Positions 9,460-18,841 of a stretch of 64,000 nt of DNA are shown here, piece after piece. Source of the stretch: Planctomycetota bacterium (lineage in GTDB: Bacteria; Planctomycetota; UBA1135; JAKEFM01); assembly GCA_022616055.1 (NCBI GenBank), contig JAKEFM010000115.1, forward strand, positions 1-64,000, read 5' to 3'. The notes under the pieces were generated by a model. The model worked only from the letters and a program-made list of their open reading frames with translations. It searched no databases and was not told the DNA's origin. How positions within the stretch are numbered: position 1 is the stretch's first letter; the number at the start of each line of letters is the position of its first letter. The position numbers and the translations under genes were made by a program.

Positions 9460-9748
9460 GGTCATCACCTCCTCCCAGCGAGGGGACCGCTTCTTGATCC
9501 GGGGGTTCTTCACGGGGGACGGTCCCTTTCTCGGCCGAATCGCCCCGGCACCTTCTCCCCCTCGGCCGGGCGGAGGACCCCCCCGAGGTCCGTCTGGCCT
9601 CCCGCGATCGGGGCGGGCAGAATGGAGCCCGTCCGAGTCGGGTCGGAGCGCGCGCGGAATCCTGCAGGGCCGCGGGCGGGAGTCCGTCCCGAGCGAACGG
9701 GGAGGGGGTCGCGAATCCCGGTCCCGTCCCGCGAGGAGCCTGCCCCCC
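9460..9748. other. Divergent promoter region
   Basis: About 289 bases separate the minus-strand HTH gene from the plus-strand secreted-protein gene. The frame of the latter stays open through the gap, but no signal peptide or domain is visible before 9749. The HTH protein could bind here and regulate itself; that is inference. No repeat or RNA gene is evident. Confidence 0.3.
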
Positions 9749-11545
9749 ATGGCGAAGATGGGAAGAACGCTGCGGCGCTGCGCCCCCCTGGCGCTCGTCC
9801 TGTCCCCCCTCTCCACGACCCCGGCGCAGCCCTGCCCCTCGGGGCCGGCCGTCGGGACCTACGTCGCGATCCCCGTGGAGCCCGCCTTCTGGTCGATCGC
9901 CGACAGCCCCTCGGCCGTCACGATCTTCGGCGCCGGCCTCGACAACCCGACCTCCGGGGCCATCCCGCTCCCGTTCCCCTTCTCCTTCTTCGGGTCCGCG
10001 AAGACCTCCTTCCGCGTCAACGTGAACGGGTTCATCGTCTTCAACCAGTCCCCGGGGAGCGGCTTCTCGAGCAACGCCCAGATCCCCTCGACCGCCGCGC
10101 CGAACGACATGATCGCCGCCTGGTGGGACGACCTCCACACGGGCCCCGCCGGAAGCGTCGTCTACGACGTGACGGCCGACGGGGAGCTGGTCATCCAGTG
10201 GACGGGGGTCGAGTACGACACCGGGAACCAGAGCGGGGAGAGCGCGACCTTCCAGATCGGGCTCCACCCGAGCCCGGGCAACGAGATCGAGCTCTACTAC
10301 GACCGGGCGACCTTCGCGACGGGCCCCGCCCCGTGGACCGCGACGATCGGGGTCGAGAACGCGGCCGGGACGATCGGGCTCAATCCGACCGGGGTCGGCT
10401 CCCCCGGGACCTCGACCGATCCCAACTCCAACCACCAGTTCCCGGAGGCCGACTTCATCCTCGCCTTCGACAGCCTCCCCGCCGCCTCCTACGCGGTGAG
10501 CGCCGGCGCCGGTCCCTACGCGTCCATCACCGGGCTCCCCGGGGAGTCCCTCCTTTGGACGGGGCCGATCCCCTCCCCCGCCGACTGCGGACCCTGCCCG
10601 AACGCGACGGACGACGCCTCGGCGACCTTCCCGATGCCCTTCCCGTTCAGCTACTTCCTCGTCGGGGCCGTCTCCTTCACCGTCGACTCGAACGGGTTCC
10701 TCTCGATCAACGGCGGAGGCTGCGGCGCGTCCGCGAACCTCGCCGCCGGCAACGCGGGGGCGAGGGGGAAGATCGCCCCCTTCTGGGACGACCTGGCGCT
10801 CGTCGCGCCGACCGCGCGGACCTCGTTCCGGGTCTCGGGCCCTCCCGGGAACCGCGTCCTCGTCGTCCAGTGGGAGAACCTCTCGCCCCGGGTGACGAGC
10901 GGCGCCCTCTGCGTCGATCCCGGCAACCGGGTCTCCTTCCAGGCGGTCCTCTCGGAGGGATCGAACGCGATCGACTTCCGGTACGCCTCCCCGGTGGCGG
11001 GAACCGCCTCCTACTCGGCCTCCGTCGGCATCTCCGGCCCCGTCGGGCCCGGCTACGACGCGACCGGCGGGGGCGCGTCGAACGCCTCCGTCCCGGCGAG
11101 CGGCTTCCACTTCGATCCGTGCGAGTGCGGGGCGATGGCCACGTTCGGCCCCTCCTGCGGGCCGCGGCTGCGATCGACGGGAGGGCCGCCCGCCTCCCCC
11201 AATCCGGGCTTCGCCATCGTCGAGTCCGCCGCTCCTCCCGGCTCCGACGCGCAGCTCGCGATCGGCTTCTCGAACACCTTCTACTCGGGAGCCCTCCCCC
11301 TCCCGGTCTCGATCTCCGACGCCTTCGCCTACGACCCGGGCTGCCAGATCCTGATCGACCTCTACATCGTGCTCCCCAGCGCGCCGGTGGGCCCGACCGG
11401 CACCGTGACCTTCCCGGTCCCGATCCCCCCCGGCTTCGCCTCGTGCCTCGGCCCGGTCTACTTCCAGGCGTTCAACATCCTCTGGGAAGTCCCGCTCCCC
11501 GAGACGGACATCCTCTCGAGCAACGCCGGGGCGATCTTCCTCTAG
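9749..11545 (+). CDS. Large secreted protein with two nidogen-like beta-sandwich domains
   Basis: This protein of about 598 residues has an N-terminal signal peptide (RTLRRCAPLALVLSPLSTTPAQ). Two related domains follow, each opening with a PFPF aromatic block (SGAIPLPFPFSFFG; FPMPFPFSYF), then an NGF motif (VNVNGFIVFNQ; VDSNGFLSINGG) and a WDDL segment (AAWWDDLHTG; APFWDDLAL). This resembles extracellular NIDO-like sandwiches. The last 100 residues are hydrophobic strands ending LSSNAGAIFL, reminiscent of C-terminal domains on secreted planctomycete proteins (memory-based). ATG 9749 has GAGGAG about 11 bases upstream; ATG 9758 is an alternative. The role is unknown; a surface or matrix protein is plausible. 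Confidence 0.75.
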   Translation: MAKMGRTLRRCAPLALVLSPLSTTPAQPCPSGPAVGTYVAIPVEPAFWSIADSPSAVTIFGAGLDNPTSGAIPLPFPFSFFGSAKTSFRVNVNGFIVFNQSPGSGFSSNAQIPSTAAPNDMIAAWWDDLHTGPAGSVVYDVTADGELVIQWTGVEYDTGNQSGESATFQIGLHPSPGNEIELYYDRATFATGPAPWTATIGVENAAGTIGLNPTGVGSPGTSTDPNSNHQFPEADFILAFDSLPAASYAVSAGAGPYASITGLPGESLLWTGPIPSPADCGPCPNATDDASATFPMPFPFSYFLVGAVSFTVDSNGFLSINGGGCGASANLAAGNAGARGKIAPFWDDLALVAPTARTSFRVSGPPGNRVLVVQWENLSPRVTSGALCVDPGNRVSFQAVLSEGSNAIDFRYASPVAGTASYSASVGISGPVGPGYDATGGGASNASVPASGFHFDPCECGAMATFGPSCGPRLRSTGGPPASPNPGFAIVESAAPPGSDAQLAIGFSNTFYSGALPLPVSISDAFAYDPGCQILIDLYIVLPSAPVGPTGTVTFPVPIPPGFASCLGPVYFQAFNILWEVPLPETDILSSNAGAIFL

Positions 11546-11608
11546 GACTACCTCGTCCCGCGGGTCTCGGGCGCGGAGGATGGCGGACCTCCCCTCCCGT
11601 CCACCGCC

Positions 11609-12655
11609 TTGAGCCACGCACCGATCCACGCCCGCCGCGTCCTCGTCGTCGGGGGGACGCGCTTCATCGGGTACGCGCTCGTCTGGCGGCTCCTCGCCCG
11701 CGGCGATCGGGTGACCCTCTTCAACCGAGGACAGACCCCCGATCCCTTCGGCGACCGCGTCGAGCGCATCCTCGGGGACCGGACGGGTCCGGACTTCGCG
11801 GAGCGGCTCTCCGGAAGGAGCTTCGACGCCGTCGTCGACTTCCTCGCCTTCGAGGCGCGGGACGTCGAAGCGATCCTCGCGGCGTTCGGGGACGGGCGCG
11901 CGGGCCACTACGTCTTCGTCGGGACCGGCCAGGTCTACCTCGTGCGGAAGGACTGCCCGATTCCGGCTGCCGAGACCGACTACGAGGGTCCGGTCCTCCC
12001 CGAGCCGGCCGATCCCTCCGACCGCGAGCAGTGGGCGTACGGGATCGGCAAGCGCGCGTGCGAGGACCTCCTCGCCGCGCACCCGGAATTCCCCTCGACG
12101 CGGATCCGGATCCCGATGGTGAACGGGGAGCGGGACCACCGGCGGCGGCTCGAGGGATACGTGCGGCGGATCCTCGACGGTGGGCCCCTTCTCCTCCCCG
12201 ACGGCGGGGGAACCCGGACGCGCCACGTCTACTCCGGCGCCGTCGCCCGGGCGATCGTCGATCTCCTCGGGAAGAAGGAGACCTTCGGCGAGGCCTTCAA
12301 CCTCTGCCAGGAGGAGATGCCGACGCTCGCGGAGCTCGTCCGCATGGTCGCCGGCCTCCTCGGCGCGCGGCCGCGGCTCCTCGCCGCGCCCCGCGAGGCG
12401 ATCCGGGACGCGGGCCTCGATCCGGCGAGGGTCTCCCCGTTCAGCACGACCTGGATGTCCTTCCTCGACCCGGGGAAGGCGAAGCGCAGCCTCGCCTTCC
12501 GGCACGAGCCCCTCCGGGAGTACCTCGGCTCGATCGTCGCCTCGCTCCTCGCCCACCCCGCCGACGCTCCCCCCGAGGAGGTCGCGACCCGGGAGACGGA
12601 GCTCTCCCTCGCCGCTCGACTCGGCCCCGGCGCGCTCCTGCCGGAGCCCCGGTAG
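11609..12655 (+). CDS. NAD(P)-dependent epimerase/dehydratase family protein (extended SDR)
   Basis: This 348-residue protein has a Rossmann fold at the N-terminus (VLVVGGTRFIGYALVWRLL, a GxxxxG nucleotide-binding loop), VDFLAFEARDVEAIL at the end of the fold, and a YxxxK catalytic pair (WAYGIGKRACEDLL). The sequence resembles the sugar-nucleotide epimerase/mRNA-binding-like subgroup of extended SDRs. Substrate is unknown. The TTG at 11609 is the first start after a stop and lacks a good ribosome binding site, so the exact N-terminus is uncertain by a few residues. It lies 63 bases after the secreted-protein gene and 69 bases before a membrane-protein gene. Confidence 0.85.
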   Translation: MSHAPIHARRVLVVGGTRFIGYALVWRLLARGDRVTLFNRGQTPDPFGDRVERILGDRTGPDFAERLSGRSFDAVVDFLAFEARDVEAILAAFGDGRAGHYVFVGTGQVYLVRKDCPIPAAETDYEGPVLPEPADPSDREQWAYGIGKRACEDLLAAHPEFPSTRIRIPMVNGERDHRRRLEGYVRRILDGGPLLLPDGGGTRTRHVYSGAVARAIVDLLGKKETFGEAFNLCQEEMPTLAELVRMVAGLLGARPRLLAAPREAIRDAGLDPARVSPFSTTWMSFLDPGKAKRSLAFRHEPLREYLGSIVASLLAHPADAPPEEVATRETELSLAARLGPGALLPEPR

Positions 12656-12724
12656 CGCGAAATCCTCCGGCTCCTCCCCGTATCCCGCCCCCGCTGTCCC
12701 CGCCAAGACGGGCGAGAGATCCCC

Positions 12725-13249
12725 ATGCGACTCCTCCTAGCGATCGGCCTCACCTCCTTCCTCGGGCTCGTCGGGGGCGCCGCGCTGGGCGCGGTCGGAT
12801 CCGGGCTCACCCACGATTTCCTGACCGACCGGGCCGCCACCCTCGACGACGCGGCGGTCCGGTTCGCCCTCGCCCGGGGGGCCTCCCTCGGCCTCCTCGC
12901 GGGGCTCGTCCTCGGCGCCTTCCACTGGACGGTGCGCTCGGCGGCCGCCGCGCGGGCGGGAGGGAAGGTCGGGCTCGGGCGCATCCTCGCGGGGACGGTC
13001 GGCTTCGCCTTCTCGTCCGCGCTCGGCGCGCTGGCGGGGGGCGGGCTCGGCCTCCTCTTCGCGGGCGTGAGCCCCGAGTGGACCGGCCACGCCCTCGACC
13101 TCCCCGCGGGATCGGACCTCGCCTACGCCGCCGCCGCGATCGGGACCGCGCGAGGCGCCCTCCTTAGCGCCGGGCTCTACGCCCTCTCCGGGCTCGGTTC
13201 GGTCTTCCACCGGCCCCGGCCCGTCGAGGGGACCCCGGCCGCGAGCTGA
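12725..13249 (+). CDS. Small integral membrane protein of unknown function
   Basis: This 174-residue protein has about four hydrophobic glycine/alanine-rich segments (near residues 3-25, 48-70, 83-112 and 128-155) and no recognised domain. The start at ATG 12725 follows a GAGAGA stretch. It sits between the SDR gene and an M48 peptidase gene on the same strand. Coding is supported by strong GC third-position bias and clean hydrophobic periodicity. I do not recognise the family. Confidence 0.7.
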   Translation: MRLLLAIGLTSFLGLVGGAALGAVGSGLTHDFLTDRAATLDDAAVRFALARGASLGLLAGLVLGAFHWTVRSAAAARAGGKVGLGRILAGTVGFAFSSALGALAGGGLGLLFAGVSPEWTGHALDLPAGSDLAYAAAAIGTARGALLSAGLYALSGLGSVFHRPRPVEGTPAAS

Positions 13250-13327
13250 CCCGAGCCCCTCAACGGGCCCACCTCCCCCCGTCGATAGGGACCCTCCGAT
13301 CGGCGCGGGGCCGTCGGGGGGAGGCCG

Positions 13328-15214
13328 GTGCGGTTCTACGAGCACGAGGAGAGGCGAAGGCGGAGGACGGCCGTCCTCCTCTGCCTCCTCGCCGCCTCCG
13401 TCGCGGGGACGGTCCTCGGGACCTACCTCGGCTTCGCCCTCCTCCTCGACTGGAGCGGCCTGGGGGACCCCTTCGAATGGTGGCAGCCCCGCCTCTTCGT
13501 GTGGATCGGCCTCGGCACGTCCGTCCTGATCCTCTTCGGGACGGTCCACATGTACCGGGTCCTCTCCCTCGGGGGCGGGGCGCTCGCCCGGCGCCTGGGG
13601 GGGAGGGAGGTTCCGGACGACCCGGGCGAGGGGCCCGAGAAGCGGCTGCGCAACGTCGTCGAGGAGGTCGCGATCGCCTCGGGGGTCCCGGTCCCCGTGC
13701 TCTTCGTCCTCGAGAGGGAAGGGGGGATCAACGCCTTCGCCGCGGGGCTCCACGCCGACGACGCCGCGATCGCCGTCACGCGCGGCTCCCTCGCCCTCCT
13801 CGACCGGGACGAGCTGCAGGGGGTCGTCGCGCACGAGGTGAGCCACGTCCGCAACGGCGACACCCGCCTCAACGCGCAGCTCCTCGCCGTCCTCCACGGC
13901 GTCCTCCTCGTCGGGGAGACGGGGCGCGAGATGCTCGACCTCGCCTTCAACCGTCACGGGGAGCGCGGAAGGCGCCCTCCCATCCTCCTCGCCGTTCCCG
14001 GCGCGATCCTCGCCGGCGTGGGCTCCCTCGGCCTCCTCTTCGCGAGGATGCTCAAGAGCGCGGCCTGCCGGGAACGGGAGTTCCTCGCCGACGCCTCGGC
14101 CGTCCGGATGACCCGCAACCCCCGCGGCCTCGCGGGGGCATTGAAGAAGATCGGGGGCCTCGAGGCCGGCTCGCACCTCCTCGGCCCGCGCGCCGAGGAG
14201 GTGAGCCACATGTCCTTCGGGCAGGCGGTCCCCCGCTCCTTCTTCGGGGCGCTCTCGACCCATCCGCCGGTGCGCGACCGGATCCTCGCGATCGAGCCCG
14301 CCTTCTCCGGGCGCTTCCCGAAGGTGGAGCCCCTCCCTCTCCCGCCCGAGGAGAAGGCGCCGCTCGTCCCCTCGAAGCCTCGCGCGGAGCCCGCGACCTT
14401 CCGCGCCGCCGAGTTCGTGCGCGCGGAGGAGGGGCCCCGCCCGGAGCAGCTCGCCTTCGCCCGGTCCCTCCTCGAGTCGATCCCTCCCGAGGTCGCCGCC
14501 GCCGCCCGCGATCCCCACGGCGCGCGCTCCCTCGCCTGCGCGCTCCTCCTCGATCCCGACGCCGAGGTCCGCCGGCGCCAGGTCGCGACCCTCGAGAGCC
14601 TCCTCGATCGCGAGACGGTCCGCCGCGCGCTCGACCTCCACCCGAGGGTCGCCTCCCTCGGGAGCGCGGCGCGCCTCCCCCTCCTCGACCTCGCGCTGCC
14701 GGCCCTGCGGAAGATGTCGGGGAGCGAGTTCGCCAAGTTCGCTCCGGCGCTCGAGGGGCTCTCCCGCGCCGACGGCCGGACCGACCTCTTCGAGCTCGCC
14801 CTCGGGGCGATGCTCGAGCGCCGGCTCGGGCGCTCCCACGGCCCCGTCACGAGGAGGCCCGTCCAGTTCTACGCCCTGACGGGGCTCCTCCCCGACGTCC
14901 GGATCCTCCTCTCCGCCCTCTCCCGCGCCGGTTCCCCTGAGGCCGGGGAGGGCGAGGCCTCCTTCGCGGCCGGGGTCGCCCGGCTCACGGAGGCCGACCT
15001 CGTCCCCGCCTCCCGGGAGGAGTGCCGGGCCGATGCCCTCGCGCACTCCCTCGACCGGATCGCCCGGTCCGTCCCCCGCATCCGCGAGCGCGTCCTCGAT
15101 GCCTGCGCCTTCGCGGCGGGCAGGGACGGCCGTCTCACGGAGGAGGAGGCCGACCTCCTCCGGGCGGTCGCGGCCGCGGTCGATCTCCCCCTTCCCCCGC
15201 ACGTGCGGACCTGA
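13328..15214 (+). CDS. Membrane-anchored M48 family zinc metalloprotease with TerB-like C-terminus
   Basis: This 628-residue HtpX/Ste24-type peptidase has two N-terminal membrane segments (about 14-42 and 52-75), the zinc motif HEVSH (H169, E170, H173) and a likely third ligand in EFLADASA (E251). Further hydrophobic segments lie around 180-245. Residues 290-330 give the THPPVRDRI block seen at the end of M48 domains. The remaining 300 residues are helical and end in RDGRLTEEEADLLRAVAAAV, resembling a TerB-like helical domain. It probably performs membrane protein quality control. GTG 13328 has GGAGG just upstream. Confidence 0.88.
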   Translation: MRFYEHEERRRRRTAVLLCLLAASVAGTVLGTYLGFALLLDWSGLGDPFEWWQPRLFVWIGLGTSVLILFGTVHMYRVLSLGGGALARRLGGREVPDDPGEGPEKRLRNVVEEVAIASGVPVPVLFVLEREGGINAFAAGLHADDAAIAVTRGSLALLDRDELQGVVAHEVSHVRNGDTRLNAQLLAVLHGVLLVGETGREMLDLAFNRHGERGRRPPILLAVPGAILAGVGSLGLLFARMLKSAACREREFLADASAVRMTRNPRGLAGALKKIGGLEAGSHLLGPRAEEVSHMSFGQAVPRSFFGALSTHPPVRDRILAIEPAFSGRFPKVEPLPLPPEEKAPLVPSKPRAEPATFRAAEFVRAEEGPRPEQLAFARSLLESIPPEVAAAARDPHGARSLACALLLDPDAEVRRRQVATLESLLDRETVRRALDLHPRVASLGSAARLPLLDLALPALRKMSGSEFAKFAPALEGLSRADGRTDLFELALGAMLERRLGRSHGPVTRRPVQFYALTGLLPDVRILLSALSRAGSPEAGEGEASFAAGVARLTEADLVPASREECRADALAHSLDRIARSVPRIRERVLDACAFAAGRDGRLTEEEADLLRAVAAAVDLPLPPHVRT

Positions 15215-15270
15215 GAGCGTCGCGGCTCCCCGGGCCGCCCGCTATCCTCCCGCTCCTCAGCCCGACCCGC

Positions 15271-16302
15271 ATGCTCCGAGCCCTTCTTCCCCTCCTTCCC
15301 CTCCTCGCCCAGGACTCCCGGCCCGCGGGGGGCGAGCCCCGCATGAAGAACCTCCGGCGCCTCACGAGCGAGGGGGCGAACGCGGAGGCCTACTGGTCCG
15401 CCGACGGGAAGCGGCTGATCTTCCAGTCGACCCGCCCCCCCTACGCCTGCGACCAGATCTTCTCGATCGACGCGGACGGCTCGAACCTCCGCCTCCTCTC
15501 GACGGGGAAGGGGAGGACCACCTGCGGCTGGTTCCTCCCCGACGGGCGCCGCTTCCTCTACTCCTCGACCCACCTCGCCTCGCCCGACTGCCCGACGATC
15601 CCGCCCCGGTCGCACGACCCGAAGCAGTACACGTGGCCGATCCTCCCGACCTACGACCTCTTCGTCGCGGACCTCGCCTATCCCTCCAAGATCACCCGCC
15701 TGACGGAAGCGAAGGGGTACGACGCCGAGGCGACGATGGATCCCTCCGGCGCCCGGATCGTCTTCACGTCCACCCGGGACGGGGACATCGAGATCTACTC
15801 GATGGCGTCCGACGGCTCCGACCTGAAGCGCCTGACGACCTCCCGGGGCTACGACGGCGGCGCCGTCTTCTCCCCCGACGGGAAGCGGCTCGTCTTCCGC
15901 GCCGACGAGCCGGCGGACGCCGCCGAGATCGCCGACTACGAGGGCCTCCTCGCGAAGGACCTCGTCCGGCCGACCCGCGTCGAGATCTACACGATGAACG
16001 CCGACGGGACGGCCCGGCGGCGGCTCACGCGGAACGGCGCGGCGAACTTCGCGCCCTGCTTCTTCCCCGACGGGAAGCGCATCCTCTTCTCCTCGAACTT
16101 CGAGGACCCCGAGCGGCGCCGCTTCCACCTCTACGCGATGAAGGACGACGGGACGGGCCTCGAGAGACTGACGAGCGAGGGGAGCTTCAACTCCTTCCCG
16201 ATGTTCAGCCCCGACGGCCGCCGGCTCGCCTTCATCTCGAACCGCTTCGCGGCCGCCGGGATGCGGCTCTACGACGTCTGCGTAGCGGACTGGGCGGAGT
16301 AG
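15271..16302 (+). CDS. Secreted TolB-like six-bladed beta-propeller protein
   Basis: This protein of about 343 residues begins with a short signal peptide (MLRALLPLLPLLAQ) and carries six PD40-type repeats: SADGKRLIF, LPDGRRFLYSS, DPSGARIVFTS, SPDGKRLVF, FPDGKRILFSS and SPDGRRLAFIS. Such propellers act in the periplasm as protein-binding scaffolds, as in TolB, or as peptidase-associated domains. No Tol-Pal genes or peptidase domain are adjacent. A TATCCT hexamer lies 22 bases before the ATG. It converges with the SGNH hydrolase gene, leaving 6 bases between stops. Confidence 0.85.
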   Translation: MLRALLPLLPLLAQDSRPAGGEPRMKNLRRLTSEGANAEAYWSADGKRLIFQSTRPPYACDQIFSIDADGSNLRLLSTGKGRTTCGWFLPDGRRFLYSSTHLASPDCPTIPPRSHDPKQYTWPILPTYDLFVADLAYPSKITRLTEAKGYDAEATMDPSGARIVFTSTRDGDIEIYSMASDGSDLKRLTTSRGYDGGAVFSPDGKRLVFRADEPADAAEIADYEGLLAKDLVRPTRVEIYTMNADGTARRRLTRNGAANFAPCFFPDGKRILFSSNFEDPERRRFHLYAMKDDGTGLERLTSEGSFNSFPMFSPDGRRLAFISNRFAAAGMRLYDVCVADWAE

Positions 16303-16308
16303 CCCCCC

Positions 16309-17262
16309 TCACCGCAGGAGCCCCTCCTCCCGGGCGTACGCGGCCACCGCCTCCGCCACCGCCGCGTGCCCGCGGGCGTTCCAGTGCCCGTCTCGGGGGA
16401 ACGTGACCCCCGCCGTCTCCCCGGCGCGATGCAGCGCGCCGGAGACGTCGAGCCGCCGAAGGCGCACCCCGTCCTCGAACGGCTCGTCGAGCCACGGCTC
16501 GCCGTCCGCCAGGACGAGCAGGGTCGCGCCCGCCTCTCTCGCGGCCCCGTCCATCCGGCGCAGCAGCCGCCGGACGAGCCTTCGCCCTTCCGGGATCTCG
16601 GCCGGCCCCGGCTTGGACGACACGGCCTCGAGGAGGTGGCGCTTGATGGAGCGGAACAGGAACGAATGGCGCTCCCAGAACGGGAAGGGGACCGGGACGT
16701 TCGTCAGCTCCAGGTCGTCCCCGAGGAGGCGGAACCGCGGCTTCCCCTTGCCGTGGGCGGTCGAGGAGAGGACCTCCTCGACGTCGTTCCGCCAGTACGC
16801 GAGGAGCACGAGCCGCGGCCGGCGGGCGATCCTCTCCTGCTCGAACAGGAGGAGTTCCTGGTCGGTCGCGTATCCGCTGACGCCGAGGTTCGAGACCTCC
16901 GCCCCGAGGAGCGGCGCGAGCCGGGCGAGGAAGGTCTCCCCTCCCTCCACGCCCCAACCGAACGTGATCGAGTCCCCGAGGGCGAGGATCCGCGGCCCCG
17001 CGCTCCCTCCCGTCGGCGCCGCGCGGAACCCCCGCTCGTCGATCCGGACCTCGACGTCGAACTCCCGGCTCCGGTGCCGCACGACCGTCCCCGGCCGGTA
17101 TCTCCAGCCGAGGAGGTCGTCGTGGACGACGTAGTGGGGGTTCGTCGTCGGCCCGTAGCCGCGGGAGCGCCACATCCGCCACGCCCCCTCGCCGAGGAGG
17201 AGGGAGCCCGCGGTGGCGGCGAGGGCAAGGAGGATCCTCCTCCGCAGGAGTGGCCCGGCCAT
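16309..17262 (-). CDS. SGNH/GDSL-family hydrolase with N-terminal membrane anchor
   Basis: This 317-residue protein has one N-terminal hydrophobic helix (residues 8-24), so the enzyme is likely anchored and periplasmic. Block I is ILALGDSITFGWG with nucleophile S98; the Asn block is LAYWRNDVEE; the C-terminal Asp-His block is FPRDGHWNARGHAAVAEAV. These enzymes cleave ester or acetyl groups from lipids or polysaccharides. ATG 17262 follows the patatin stop codon by 5 bases (TGA-CAGGA-ATG), indicating one transcript. It is the last gene of the MNIO-containing minus-strand run. Confidence 0.88.
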   Translation of the reverse strand: MAGPLLRRRILLALAATAGSLLLGEGAWRMWRSRGYGPTTNPHYVVHDDLLGWRYRPGTVVRHRSREFDVEVRIDERGFRAAPTGGSAGPRILALGDSITFGWGVEGGETFLARLAPLLGAEVSNLGVSGYATDQELLLFEQERIARRPRLVLLAYWRNDVEEVLSSTAHGKGKPRFRLLGDDLELTNVPVPFPFWERHSFLFRSIKRHLLEAVSSKPGPAEIPEGRRLVRRLLRRMDGAAREAGATLLVLADGEPWLDEPFEDGVRLRRLDVSGALHRAGETAGVTFPRDGHWNARGHAAVAEAVAAYAREEGLLR

Positions 17263-17267
17263 TCCTG

Positions 17268-18407
17268 TCACTCGGCGAGGAACGCCTCGATCTCGGCGCT
17301 CCGCTCCCGGGCGTCCTTCTCCCCCAGCTCGACCAGCCGCGCGAGATAGTCGGGCTGGAACATCAGGAGGGAGAGGAGGTCGTTCGAGCGGGTCTGCTTC
17401 GTCCCGAGGCCCCGCGTCATGAACCGGAAGGCCGAGGGGAGGCGAGCCTCGTATTCGTTCGCGAGGAGGCCGAGGTCCCGCGAGGGGCGGAGCATCAGGA
17501 GACGCACCGGCCGCATCCCCATCCGTCGCTCCTCGGGCATCCGCTCGATCAGCCGGTTCACCCGCTCGAGGGAGAGCGCGTCCGCGTCGAACAGGTCGAG
17601 GAAGATCGAGTTCAGGAGGACGCCGACGATCTGGGCCGGGGGTGGGTACCCGAGGATGGCGGGGCGGTCCGCCTCCTCGAACGTCCGCGCGTAGCGCGTC
17701 GAGATCGCGAGGATCCTCTCCGCCCCGAGGTGGATCGCCGGGGAGAAGGGGCTCGTCAGCCGGATCCCGCCGTCGCCGTACCACGCCCCGTCGATCCGAA
17801 CCGCCGGGAAGAGGATGGGGAGCGCGGCCGAGGCCATGACATGCGCGACGGTGAGGGTGCAGGCGCGGCTCCGTCGGTGCGCCCTCTCCCAGTCCGTCAC
17901 GTGCTCCCCCTGGATCCACGTGATCGACTGCCCCGTGGAGTAGGACGAGGTGGTGATCGCCACCGCCTCGAGCTTCCCGCTCCGGAGGTTCGCCCCGATC
18001 CCCGGCAGCCCGCCTCCGTCGCTCCCGAGCATCTCCTCGAGGAACCGCCCCAGCGGCGTCGTGTCGAGGAAAGCGTGCGACCGGGAGAGCCGGATGAGCC
18101 CGCCGGAGACGAGCTTGAGCCCGAGCCTCACCACGTTCCGGACGAGAGCGCCCCGCCCGACGTGGAAGACCTGGTCGGGGGTCAGCGCGGCCCAGACCTT
18201 CGTCAGGCGCTCGACCTTCTCCCCGAACCGCTCCGGGCGTGCGGCGAGGTACGCCGCGTTGATCCCGCCGGCCGAGACGCCCGTGAGGATCGGGATCGCG
18301 AGGTCGGGCCGCTTCTCCGCCAGATAGCGGAGGAAGCCCACCTGGTAGGCGGCGCGAGCGCCGCCGCCGCTCATGACGAGGGCGAGCCCTCCGTTGTTCC
18401 CGCTCAT
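17268..18407 (-). CDS. Patatin-like phospholipase
   Basis: This 379-residue protein contains the oxyanion loop VMSGGGARAAYQVG (residues 11-24), the nucleophile motif GVSAG (S45) and the second dyad residue in YGDGGIR (D212). All catalytic elements are therefore present. Patatins hydrolyse phospholipid acyl chains. Residues 1-215 form the catalytic domain; the rest is a helical extension. It is followed by the SGNH hydrolase at a 5-base gap, so the two probably act together on lipids. It follows the small MNIO partner-like gene by 55 bases. Confidence 0.9.
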   Translation of the reverse strand: MSGNNGGLALVMSGGGARAAYQVGFLRYLAEKRPDLAIPILTGVSAGGINAAYLAARPERFGEKVERLTKVWAALTPDQVFHVGRGALVRNVVRLGLKLVSGGLIRLSRSHAFLDTTPLGRFLEEMLGSDGGGLPGIGANLRSGKLEAVAITTSSYSTGQSITWIQGEHVTDWERAHRRSRACTLTVAHVMASAALPILFPAVRIDGAWYGDGGIRLTSPFSPAIHLGAERILAISTRYARTFEEADRPAILGYPPPAQIVGVLLNSIFLDLFDADALSLERVNRLIERMPEERRMGMRPVRLLMLRPSRDLGLLANEYEARLPSAFRFMTRGLGTKQTRSNDLLSLLMFQPDYLARLVELGEKDARERSAEIEAFLAE

Positions 18408-18462
18408 CGTTCCCGGGGTGCGGGTATTGGAAGGGATGCGGGATCCGGATTCGAGGGGGGCG

Positions 18463-18837
18463 TCAGGGCCCCGCGGCCTGGATCCCGCGCTCGGCGAGCC
18501 ACGCCTCGAAGAGCCTCTTCTCCGCCCTCGGCTCCGAGGTCGTCGGGACCACCTCCGCGTGGTAGCGACGGAACGCCTCGGTGAACCCCCGCGGGTCCCG
18601 GTCGAACCACTCCCCGGCGTTCGAGGAGCCCCGAACCAATCTCTCGAACCGGAGCTTCGCGACGAGGAGGGCCGTGAGGCGCAGCCCGTCGGGGTCCGCG
18701 GCGGCGAGGGCTTCCTTCAGCGCGGGCGCGAGATCGGGGTCCTCCCTCGCCTTCTCGAAGAGGGGGACCGGATCGCGCGAGACGAGGGCGTCCGCGATCC
18801 AGACCTCGAACCGGCGGTGGGCCTCGGGCGAGTCCAA
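18463..18837 (-). CDS. Small helical protein downstream of MNIO; possible partner protein
   Basis: This 124-residue protein, from TTG 18837, starts four bases after the MNIO stop codon. It is predicted mainly helical (RRFEVWIADAL, KLRFERLVRG, FTEAFRRYHAEV, KRLFEAWLAERG) with no signal peptide and no cysteine. MNIO enzymes usually work with a second small protein that recruits the substrate (MbnC, TglI, or DUF2063/HvfC-like). Size, position and helical content suit that role, but I cannot show homology. The function stays open. Confidence 0.65.
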   Translation of the reverse strand: MDSPEAHRRFEVWIADALVSRDPVPLFEKAREDPDLAPALKEALAAADPDGLRLTALLVAKLRFERLVRGSSNAGEWFDRDPRGFTEAFRRYHAEVVPTTSEPRAEKRLFEAWLAERGIQAAGP

Positions 18838-18841
18838 CGCC

